A stretch of DNA of 64,000 bases from Halobellus sp. LT62 (GTDB taxonomy: Archaea; Halobacteriota; Halobacteria; Halobacteriales; Haloferacaceae), in assembly GCF_037031285.1 (NCBI RefSeq), contig NZ_JAYEZO010000001.1, positions 1,178,001 through 1,242,000 of the forward strand, given 5' to 3'. The notes beneath the pieces are model-generated. The model was not told where the DNA came from, searched no databases, and saw nothing but the letters and a program-made list of their open reading frames with translations. The translations under genes and the position numbers were made by a program. Of the stretch, positions 55,057 to 62,273 are shown in pieces. Every line of letters starts with the position of its first letter. Position 1 is the stretch's first letter.

Positions 55057-56100
55057 TCACACCTCCAGTAGCCCGTAATCGTTGAAGTAGAGGCTCACGT
55101 CGTCGCCCTTTTCATATTTCGGTGCACCCAAGTTAGTGACGAGGAACTCGTCGTCGCCAACTTGCACCTTGTACTCCGTCACGGAACCGAGGTGAACCGT
55201 ACTTACGATCGTGCCGGCGTACGTCCGTTCCGGTTCCCCCTTTGCGTCGATTTCTATGTCTTCCGGCCGGACGTAAAGTACGGCATCGGAGACATCGTCG
55301 TCCGCCTCTTGTAGAGGAAGCGAGAAGATACCTTTCTCGAACGTAATTTCGTCACCTGTCGTCTCGATACTGCCGGAGATGAAGTTCGAGTCACCGACGA
55401 AGTTCGCGCAGAACTCCGACTGTGGGTCCTGGTAGATCTCCGAGGGTGGCGCGTACCTGTCGGTCTGGCCCTCGCGAAGCACGAGGACTCGATCCGATAG
55501 TGTTAGGGCTTCACGCTGGTTGTGTGTGACGTAAATCGAGGTGATCTCCAAGCGTTCGTGGAGATCCTTAATCTCCCGACGCATCTGTTCTCGGAGTTGT
55601 CTGTCGAGATCGGAGAGCGGTTCGTCATAGAGGAGGAGGTCGGGTTCCAAGACGAGGACGCGTGCGAGGGCGACGCGCTGTTGTTCACCACCGGAGAGGT
55701 TCTGGATGCTCCGTTCCTCATAGCCCGGAAGCGAGACGATCTCTAGGATGTCTGCGATGCGGTCTTCGAGTTCCTCCTGAGATAGGTTTTCCCGGTGTCG
55801 AAGGCCGAAGGCGATATTGTCGAACACCGACATATGGGGAAACAACGCGAGGCGCTGGAAGACTAGGCCCATATTCCGGTCCTCCGGCGGGAGTCCGATC
55901 ATCTCGTTCCCGGCGACAACGATGTTCCCTCCATCTGGGTCGACGAAGCCAGCGATTGACTTCAACATCGTCGTCTTCCCCGACCCCGACGGACCGAGTA
56001 TCGAGACGAACTCGCCCTCCTCGATGTCCAGAGAGATGTCGTCAACGGCGACGACATCGTCGTACGTTTTTCTCAAATTCTGTATATCTACGAACGCCAT
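55057..56100 (-). CDS. ABC transporter ATP-binding protein (PotA type)
   Basis: A 347-residue ATPase with Walker A GPSGSGKTT, signature LSGGEQQRVALAR, Walker B LLLYDEPLSDLDR and a TOBE-like C-terminal domain (about 270-345, VLYVRPEDIEIDAKGEPERTYAGTIV). It is the second gene of a four-gene importer operon (binding protein, ATPase, two permeases) on the minus strand. Confidence 0.92.
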   Translation of the reverse strand: MAFVDIQNLRKTYDDVVAVDDISLDIEEGEFVSILGPSGSGKTTMLKSIAGFVDPDGGNIVVAGNEMIGLPPEDRNMGLVFQRLALFPHMSVFDNIAFGLRHRENLSQEELEDRIADILEIVSLPGYEERSIQNLSGGEQQRVALARVLVLEPDLLLYDEPLSDLDRQLREQMRREIKDLHERLEITSIYVTHNQREALTLSDRVLVLREGQTDRYAPPSEIYQDPQSEFCANFVGDSNFISGSIETTGDEITFEKGIFSLPLQEADDDVSDAVLYVRPEDIEIDAKGEPERTYAGTIVSTVHLGSVTEYKVQVGDDEFLVTNLGAPKYEKGDDVSLYFNDYGLLEV

Positions 56101-56290
56101 CTTGTGAGTCTACTCGTATATCGAAATCCCCGTATTTATCCTTTGTGGGAGACGCTCATAGGCAAACTGTTAGCACACCCAACAGAAGAGCGGAGAAACG
56201 GCTATCGATTACACACAGCGTGTACCTCAGTGATTCCCATACCGAAAGGGTGCCACGACCGATTCGCCCCGCAGAGACTACCTGGCGGTA

Positions 56291-57466
56291 TTAGCCGGCT
56301 ATGATCTTGCGGAACTTTTCTCCGTCCTCGTTGGACTGTTTGGCCGCTTGGACCCAGTCTACGTCCACGTTGTAGCGTTCCATCTGCTCCTCGGACGGCT
56401 GGATCATCGGGTGGTTTTCGAGGGCCTCATCCGAGATGTGCTCGACAGCGTCAGGGTTGGCCGGGGGATAGCCCATTACTTCTGCGAACATCGCCTGTGG
56501 CTGTGGTTCGAGGCATCCATCAGCGAAGATTCGGGCCTGTTCGTGTCTGTCCTCGCCATTGTGCTTCGTAAGGGGATAGCCCCAGAAGTCCTGCGGCGCT
56601 CCGCCCTCGGGTACGGAGAATCCAATCTCGAGTCCTTCGTCGATTTCGAGGTTCTCCGCGCGGGCAGAGAGGAACGGCGCAACGTCCATCTCGTCGTTCG
56701 TCCAGAGCTGGAGAGCCTGGTCGATGGAGTCGAAGATGATGGGATCGGTGGTCTCGACGAACTCACGAAGCCACTCCAGTCCGGGTTCGAGGTTGTCGAG
56801 GTCGCCGCCCTTTGCGGCGTTGATCACGTAGAAGTACTTCGAGCCCGCGTTGTTCCACGGCTCGAACCCGACGCGGCCCTCGAGTTCCGGATCGATGAGG
56901 TCGTCCCAAGTGTTGAACTCCTTGTCCGTCTTATCCTCCCGGTAGGCGATTCCGCGAGGAAAGTACACGGTCCCGCACATATACTCGTTTCTGAAGGCCT
57001 CCGGAATGTTGTCGAAGTTGTCCAGCTCCTCCGCTTGGCTCGATACGGCATCGTTCTCGCCCAAGAGCGCCGCGCGCTGTCCGTCCAATTCGATAGCGTC
57101 GTACGCCGGATTCTCCGGATCCCGCTGGAGCTCCGAGACGTACTGCTCGGCGGCGATGCCTGAAAACTCGAGGTTGTGTTTGTCGTCCCAGGCAAGTTCT
57201 CCGTTGCGGAAGGGGTCATAGAACCCCTCGGCTCTCGACTCCCCCCAGCTTCCACCAGTGCCCGCGACACGCACGGTCGCCTTCTCACCGCCGCCGGAAT
57301 CGCTACCAGAACTGTCGCTGCTTCCGTCGCTGGAACCGCTGTCACCGCTGCCGCCACTGTCGCCACCGCTTCCGCCAGAACAACCGGCGAGACCGGCGAT
57401 CCCGGCACCGGCGCCGAGCGATTTTATCACTGTCCTCCGAGTCAGGGGGCTGTCATTGACACCCAT
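56291..57466 (-). CDS. ABC transporter substrate-binding lipoprotein (PotD type)
   Basis: A 391-residue exported binding protein from the ATG at 57466 (57472 is an alternative). It has a twin-arginine motif RRTVIK, a lipobox ending GLAGC, and a long Gly/Ser linker (about residues 25-60), then a two-lobed binding fold (TVRVAGTGGSWGESRAEGFYDPF). It is head of the importer operon; direct repeats flank its TATA box, and the divergent iclR at 57635 is the likely regulator. Confidence 0.87.
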   Translation of the reverse strand: MGVNDSPLTRRTVIKSLGAGAGIAGLAGCSGGSGGDSGGSGDSGSSDGSSDSSGSDSGGGEKATVRVAGTGGSWGESRAEGFYDPFRNGELAWDDKHNLEFSGIAAEQYVSELQRDPENPAYDAIELDGQRAALLGENDAVSSQAEELDNFDNIPEAFRNEYMCGTVYFPRGIAYREDKTDKEFNTWDDLIDPELEGRVGFEPWNNAGSKYFYVINAAKGGDLDNLEPGLEWLREFVETTDPIIFDSIDQALQLWTNDEMDVAPFLSARAENLEIDEGLEIGFSVPEGGAPQDFWGYPLTKHNGEDRHEQARIFADGCLEPQPQAMFAEVMGYPPANPDAVEHISDEALENHPMIQPSEEQMERYNVDVDWVQAAKQSNEDGEKFRKIIAG

Positions 57467-57476
57467 AGGCATCCAT

Positions 57477-57508
57477 TTTGATAAGAACATATAAATCTTT
57501 TTGATAAG
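57477..57508 (-). promoter_or_regulatory. Promoter with TTTGATAAG direct repeats
   Basis: TTTTGATAAG occurs at 57477-57486 and again at 57499-57508 on the plus strand, 22 bases (two helical turns) apart, on both sides of a TATA element (ACATATAAAT, about 57487-57496). The layout suggests a regulator site for the importer operon. Confidence 0.5.
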
Positions 57509-57634
57509 GCTTGATATGTACTCTTTGTACTCTCGGCCATTGAGGGCACCCTGAATTGTTCAATATCTTTGAACCAACTCGTACTGATGGCCTGAAAGAA
57601 AAGATTGTTACGAGTAGGTAGCATACGCCGTGCT

Positions 57635-58405
57635 ATGAATAAACAAGGCAATGTGCTCAAGTCGGTTGGGAAAGTGTTCAAGATGCTCAAACACTTGAAA
57701 GAGGGAGGAGGAAAAACCGTGACAGAACTTTCAAAGGAGCTAGATATGCCCAAGAGCACCGTACAGGTGTACCTCAATACTCTCTATGCTCACAAATTTG
57801 TCGTGAAGAACGACGGCAAGTACGAGATCGGACTGCAGTTTCTGGAGTATGGGATGTACGCGCTCTGGAACGAACCTGCCTTTCCGAGCATCAAGTCTAA
57901 AGTGGAAGAACTGGCGGATACCTCCGGCGAACTGGCAGCCTGTTTCGTCGAGGAACTGGGGGAAGCGGTGTACGTCTACGGGACCGAGGGTGAAAGGGCC
58001 ATACGGACGGACCTCACGATGGGCGATCGGTCGGGGCTGCACTGCACCGCCAGCGGGAAGGCGATATTCGCTCACCTACCACCGAATCGAATTGACCAAA
58101 TCATCGAGACGCACGGGCTCGAAGCGAAAACTGAGCACACGATCACTGATCCCGACCAATTGAAAGAGGAACTGGCCTCGATCAGAGAGCGCGGGTACTC
58201 ATACTCCAGAGAAGAGTCCATCGAAGGAATGCGGTCCGTCGCAGCTCCGATCTTGATAGACGGCGTGGTCGTCTGCTCGATCAGCCTAGCGGGCCCCGCG
58301 AATCGCTTTGTCGGTGAGCGATTCCAAGAGGAGATTCCGAACATCGTCAGAGGTGCAGCGAACGAAATTGAACTGAAGCTGACCTACTCGGAGAGCGGTC
58401 TCTAA
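57635..58405 (+). CDS. IclR family transcriptional regulator 3
   Basis: A 256-residue regulator from the ATG at 57635 (the frame opens at a TTG at 57605). The winged helix is at about residues 5-60 (TVTELSKELDMPKSTVQVYLNTLYAH) and the effector domain has LHCTASGKAIFAHLPPNRIDQIIETHGLE and GMRSVAAPILIDGVVVCSISLAG. It is divergent from the importer operon and upstream of the LigM-like gene. Two GTGTAC-core motifs lie between its stop and that gene. Confidence 0.9.
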   Translation: MNKQGNVLKSVGKVFKMLKHLKEGGGKTVTELSKELDMPKSTVQVYLNTLYAHKFVVKNDGKYEIGLQFLEYGMYALWNEPAFPSIKSKVEELADTSGELAACFVEELGEAVYVYGTEGERAIRTDLTMGDRSGLHCTASGKAIFAHLPPNRIDQIIETHGLEAKTEHTITDPDQLKEELASIRERGYSYSREESIEGMRSVAAPILIDGVVVCSISLAGPANRFVGERFQEEIPNIVRGAANEIELKLTYSESGL

Positions 58406-58415
58406 TATACAATTG

Positions 58416-58437
58416 AAATAACAAGTGTACGCACGTT
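58416..58437 (+). promoter_or_regulatory. GTGTAC-core motif, copy 3
   Basis: AAATAACAAGTGTACGCACG, then TT. Twelve of 18 positions of AACAAGTGTACGCACGTT are symmetric. It starts 11 bases after the iclR 3 stop, the same relation as copy 2 to iclR 1. Confidence 0.55.
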
Positions 58438-58476
58438 ATAATTTAGTTTGCAGGATATGTTCTCTAATTAATTTCA

Positions 58477-58498
58477 CTATCAAGTGTACACACGTTAC
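58477..58498 (+). promoter_or_regulatory. GTGTAC-core motif, copy 4
   Basis: CTATCAAGTGTACACACGTT with a fully palindromic GTGTACAC centre, 59 bases after copy 3 and about 200 bases before the LigM-like start. A pair of sites here could control that gene. Confidence 0.5.
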
Positions 58499-58672
58499 TA
58501 TCTGTGTGGATGAGTCCGTTCAGAGAGAAGACATCGTTTAACGATTTTGAATAGCCAATTGACTGTTGAGTAGATAGTGCATCAATGATGAATCGGAGCC
58601 AATTCAATAGTGCTACAACTGATCGAAGGATAGCGTGTGTTCGACCTCGGGTCAAAATACGACTATCCAAAA

Positions 58673-58682
58673 ATTTATATAT
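58673..58682 (+). promoter_or_regulatory. TATA box for LigM-like gene
   Basis: TTTATATATA, 22-31 bases before the ATG at 58704. Confidence 0.55.
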
Positions 58683-58703
58683 AGAGACGGTAATCGGACT
58701 ACT

Positions 58704-60056
58704 ATGGCTAACCAGAGTCTACAGTCAGCCTTAGATGCAGCTGAAAGCCCGGTTGATATGCTAAAGGACGCGGGGGGACGTTGGACTTGGCCGCGAGAAG
58801 TCGCCCGCGAGTACACAAACTGGATGGACGAATTGCGTGCCGTCCGGGAAACGTGCGTGCTCGCGGATCTCTCACACCACCAGATGGACCAGATCATCGA
58901 GGGTCCAGACGCCTTCGAACTTCTGAAGCGACTCTCCACCAACAGCTTCGATGGGTTCGATGTAGGGAAGGCCAAGCAGGCGATTATGAGCAATCCCGAC
59001 GGAAAGTTCATCGGAGATGGCGTCCTCCAGCGCATCGGAGACGAAGAGTTCGTGATGAGCGGAAAGGTCCCGGCCGCTCACTGGGTCGCATACAACTTGG
59101 AGGCTGGGGGGTACGATGCGGAACAGACTATCTATCCGAAGTCCTCGAAATCCGAGAACGGCCCGCACTTCTTCACCTACCAGGTACAGGGACCGAACGC
59201 CCTCGACGTGATGCGGGAGGTCACCGATGATACGCTCACCGACATCCCCTTCTTCAATTTCAAAACCATCAACATCGCGGGCGAGGAGATCCGAGCGTTG
59301 CGCCACGGAATGGCCGGCGAGATCGGCTTCGAGCTGCAGGGCCCTTACGAGATTGGCGACCTGATCAAGGACGTGCTCCTCGAGGCCGGTCAGGAATACG
59401 GAATCAAACGCCTAGGCACGCGCGCGTACGAACCACTTAGCGTGAAGCTGGGCTGGGTAACCACGCACGTACCCGCAATCTACACAGGAGAGGAGATGCG
59501 CGAGTACCGCGAGTGGCTCGACGCCGACACGTACGAGGGAACGTACTCCATCGCGGGGAGCTATCTCTCCGACGACATCACCGATTACTACCTGAGCCCG
59601 ATCGACCTCGGCTACGACCATATGATCAACTTCGATCACGACTTCGTCGGCCGGGAGGCACTCGAGGCCGAGGCCGAAGACCCCGACCGCACCCGCGTTA
59701 CGCTCGTCTGGGACGACGAGGATGCCGCGGGGATATTCGCCTCCCTCTTTCAGGACGAGGAGCTCCCTCACAAGCTCTTTGACCTGCCGCGGGATCGCTG
59801 GGGCGGCCACCACGACAAGGTGCTCGACGGCGAGGATGTCATCGGGTTCTCGAAGAGTTTTGCTTACTCCTACAGCAACCGCGAGATGATCTCCATCTGC
59901 TCGATCGACAAAGAATACAGCGATCCCGGAACGGAAGTTTCCTTCATCTGGGGAGAAAAAGACGGTCAATCGCCAAATCCGACGGTAGAAGCACACTCGC
60001 AAACAGAGATATCTGCGACAGTCGCACCGAGTCCGTACCTCAACGATTCGCGATAG
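58704..60056 (+). CDS. GcvT-fold, LigM/DesA-like THF-dependent O-demethylase
   Basis: A 450-residue protein of the aminomethyltransferase (GcvT) fold, longer than GcvT or DmdA (about 365-370) and matching the length and layout of LigM/DesA, which move the methyl group of vanillate or syringate to tetrahydrofolate. Shared-looking blocks are LADLSHHQMDQIIEG, ALRHGMAGEIGFELQGPYE, VPAIYTGEEMREYREWL, INFDHDFVGREALEAE, the LFDLPRDRW region and a C-terminal SVAPSPY-like ending (VAPSPYLND). The ATG at 58704 fits the TATA box. Predicted products are a demethylated substrate and 5-methyl-THF. The substrate is inferred, not shown. Confidence 0.75.
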   Translation: MANQSLQSALDAAESPVDMLKDAGGRWTWPREVAREYTNWMDELRAVRETCVLADLSHHQMDQIIEGPDAFELLKRLSTNSFDGFDVGKAKQAIMSNPDGKFIGDGVLQRIGDEEFVMSGKVPAAHWVAYNLEAGGYDAEQTIYPKSSKSENGPHFFTYQVQGPNALDVMREVTDDTLTDIPFFNFKTINIAGEEIRALRHGMAGEIGFELQGPYEIGDLIKDVLLEAGQEYGIKRLGTRAYEPLSVKLGWVTTHVPAIYTGEEMREYREWLDADTYEGTYSIAGSYLSDDITDYYLSPIDLGYDHMINFDHDFVGREALEAEAEDPDRTRVTLVWDDEDAAGIFASLFQDEELPHKLFDLPRDRWGGHHDKVLDGEDVIGFSKSFAYSYSNREMISICSIDKEYSDPGTEVSFIWGEKDGQSPNPTVEAHSQTEISATVAPSPYLNDSR

Positions 60057-60272
60057 ATCGGGTATCGCTTAAAGCGGTCACGTGAGTCGTAATTTCCGCG
60101 TGAGCGTCTTTCTAACCCGTTCCTTCATTATCGTCGTCAACCTGCAGCCGAGGCGCCTACTAGTCAGTAGTAGACCCGTTCGATGGAATCGATACCACCG
60201 ATCTACTGGTGGACTTCGCCGTTGCTGATGTCGACTGCCTCCCACGCGACTGCTCCCAGTGGAGATCGAGCG
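60057..60272. other. Short intergenic region after LigM-like gene
   Basis: No gene seen; convergent with the dioxygenase remnant. Confidence 0.4.
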
Positions 60273-60683
60273 TCAAATAACTCCCCCGTATTGATCTCGG
60301 CTCGGCGGAGGACCGACGGAGTTGTTTTTTTTTTTTGACGGCTCATATATGCAATTCTTGAGGTTCGATCGCTGCTCCGCTGCGGGTTTCGGCTTTTCTA
60401 TCGTTCGATAAAGTTCGAACCAATGGCCGCTCGGTATCTCGAACTGGACCGCCTCTCCTTGTCGGGGCTTTGTGCCATCCTCAATCAAGGTGAGGTCGAA
60501 CCCCTACTGTTCGAACTTCTCCGCAAATCTGGTCACGTCCTCGGGTTCTGCTGTTTGTCATCCAATGTGGTCGACGCCCTCCACGGTTTCAATCCCGACG
60601 GCGTCGTGAAAGAACGGCAGTGATTCTTTGAGATTCGGTGTCTCGAGCGAGACGTAGTCTAGCCGTGCGACTTCGGGCACCAT
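60273..60683 (-). pseudogene. Extradiol dioxygenase-like (VOC) gene, broken
   Basis: From the ATG at 60683 the frame reads MVPEVARLDYVSLETPNLKE and continues with DHIG, a TGA (60558-60560) and QTAEPEDVTRFAEKFEQ, an amber (60504-60506), then GFDLTLIEDGTKPRQGEA and IPSGHWFELYRTIEKP. The order matches catechol 2,3-dioxygenase-like proteins, with the metal-ligand region near GVDHIG and the final Glu in HWFELYRT. The middle of the protein is missing (about 100 residues remain of about 300), so it is a deletion plus two stops. Both stops fall where Trp would fit. Confidence 0.65.
60325..60336 (+). terminator. T12 run
   Basis: Twelve consecutive T on the plus strand, about 270 bases after the LigM-like stop; archaeal transcription often ends at such runs. 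It lies inside the 3' tail of the broken minus-strand gene. Confidence 0.35.
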
Positions 60684-60708
60684 AGATCGAGGATTTGAGG
60701 GCGCTTCA

Positions 60709-60850
60709 GTGAACTACCCCACCCTACCACTCGCCTGACGGCTCGCGCTTGAGGGTGGGGTTTCCTGTTTCCACGACGCGCTTTGCATCCACAACTGAGG
60801 ACGCAGGGAGCGCAGTCTCCACAGGCGTTGATTCGGAGCGTCCCGCTCCT
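60709..60850 (-). ncRNA. Candidate omega-RNA (reRNA) scaffold of TnpB
   Basis: By analogy with characterised TnpB systems, the 3' end of tnpB plus the right end forms the guide-RNA scaffold, and the guide is the flanking sequence beyond 60709. The right end here has complementary GAGGGTGGGG/CCCCACCCT blocks that can fold. The exact 5' end is not visible. Confidence 0.35.
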
Positions 60851-61947
60851 AACCGCTTCTTGATTCCGCGAGAAAGAATGTTCCACGCCGCGTTCGCATC
60901 TCTATCTGCCTCGAAACCGCAGGCAGGACAGGAATGTTCGCGCACCCACAGCGGCTTGTCTGTCGAGACGCCGCAGGACGCACACTCTTTTGTCGTCCCT
61001 CTCGGATTCACGGCGACGAAGTGCGTTCCCTCGCGTTCGCACTTGTATTCGAGCATCCGAAGGAACGCCCCCCACGCCGCACCTGCCCGGTTCCGAGAGT
61101 TGCCCGGCAGTTCGACCAAGCCCTTCGCGTCCAAGTCCTCGACGGCCACGAGGTCGTACTCCCGAGCGTAGTAGGCCGAGAGTTTGTGGAGGAAGTCGTG
61201 GCGCTTGTTCTTCAGGTCGGCGTGGCGTTCGGCCACAACGCGGCGCTGTTCCTCCCAATTCGCAGACCTGCGTTCCTTCCGCGAGAGGTTACGCTGTGCG
61301 CGTTCTAACCGCTCGCGCTCGTCGGACAGGTCGAGCGACTCGACGGCGGTGCCGTCGGTGTCGTGGGCATACTTGAGAATGCCAACGTCGATACCGACGC
61401 ATTTCTCGGGATTCTCGGGTTTCTCCGGCGGGTTGTCGGGAGTTTCGACGCCGAGGATAGCGTACCACTTGCCGGTGGGTTCCTGCTTGACCGTGACGGT
61501 CTTAATGTCGGCTTCGTCGGGGAGGTCGCGGTGGAAGGTGAGTGGGACTTCTCCGAGTTTCGAGAGCCACAGTCGCGTCCGACCGCTCGTGTTCTTGAGC
61601 TTGAAGCCGGATTGACTGTAGGTGAAACTACGGTACTCGCCCGGCGCTTTCCACTTGAGCGTCCCGACGCGGTAGCCGTTCTCTTTGCGACCGCGAAGCG
61701 TCGTGAGATTGTCGTACAGCCGTTGAACGACCTTCTGTAGCACTTTTGAGTGAACGCTCGTGAGGTCGTTCCACCACTTCTTGAGGCTCGGCAAGAGTTT
61801 CTGTTCGCTGTATGCCGAGGTGTCGTCGGTTCGGTTGAGTCGGTGGAGGAAGTGGTTGTAGACCTGTCTACAGGTATCGGCAGTCCACGCTAACTGCTGT
61901 TCGAGAGCGTCGGGCGGTCGAAGTCGATACCTGTAGTTGTAGTTCAT
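60724..61947 (-). CDS. tnpB: RNA-guided endonuclease TnpB
   Basis: A 407-residue complete TnpB. The RuvC residues are Asp187 (GIDVG), Glu270 (VAVEDLD) and Asp350 (DRDANAAWNIL); the zinc finger is Cys322/Cys325 and Cys340/Cys343. The N-terminal region (YNYRYRLRPPDALEQQLAWTADTCRQVYNHFL) is the usual helix-turn-helix/WED part. It cuts DNA next to a motif under guidance of an RNA from its own 3' end. Its ATG directly follows the TAG of the small upstream gene. Confidence 0.9.
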   Translation of the reverse strand: MNYNYRYRLRPPDALEQQLAWTADTCRQVYNHFLHRLNRTDDTSAYSEQKLLPSLKKWWNDLTSVHSKVLQKVVQRLYDNLTTLRGRKENGYRVGTLKWKAPGEYRSFTYSQSGFKLKNTSGRTRLWLSKLGEVPLTFHRDLPDEADIKTVTVKQEPTGKWYAILGVETPDNPPEKPENPEKCVGIDVGILKYAHDTDGTAVESLDLSDERERLERAQRNLSRKERRSANWEEQRRVVAERHADLKNKRHDFLHKLSAYYAREYDLVAVEDLDAKGLVELPGNSRNRAGAAWGAFLRMLEYKCEREGTHFVAVNPRGTTKECASCGVSTDKPLWVREHSCPACGFEADRDANAAWNILSRGIKKRLGAGRSESTPVETALPASSVVDAKRVVETGNPTLKREPSGEW

Positions 61948-62070
61948 CTACGAGCGTTCTTCGATTAGTTCGTCAAGTTTCTCTTGGACGAACGACGAGA
62001 GGTTGAGGTGGTTCTCCTCAACCCACTCGGCTTGGTCGTCGCGGATGGAGATGTTCTTGCGCGTTGCCAC
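61948..62070 (-). CDS. Small ribbon-helix-helix protein of the tnpB element
   Basis: A 40-residue protein from the GTG at 62070 (VATRKNISIRDDQAEWVEEN, then LNLSSFVQEKLDELIEERS). One beta strand and two helices match the ribbon-helix-helix fold of CopG/MetJ-type DNA binders. The stop TAG abuts the tnpB start (TAGATG). Such a gene in front of haloarchaeal tnpB genes may control its expression. Confidence 0.7.
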   Translation of the reverse strand: MATRKNISIRDDQAEWVEENHLNLSSFVQEKLDELIEERS

Positions 62071-62273
62071 ACCACATAATACACAAACTACACAACTAAG
62101 AGTTGCGATTGCGTGGGCCTGTGGGCCGAGCGACGAACGTGTTTGCTACTCGTGCAGCGCTGTACCCTTCCTACTCGCTCCCTCCGGTCGCTCGTTGAGG
62201 AAGGGGCCTTAGCGCCTCAATTTAGGTAAATCACTGCCACCCGTTCACTGAAAGGAAATTACAACAGAGTGTT

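Larger units (their letters stand above)
60709..62225 (-). mobile_element. IS200/IS605-type tnpB element (IS1341 group)
   Basis: A 1,517-bp element. Read on the minus strand it follows TTAC (62229-62226), has a left-end hairpin (GGCGCTAAGG...CGAGCGAC), a small ribbon-helix-helix gene, tnpB, and a right-end structure ending GGTAGGGTGGGGTAGTTCAC. It has no tnpA, so it depends on a transposase in trans. Two 69-70-bp derivatives of its joined ends occur at 38146 and 47292. Confidence 0.75.
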
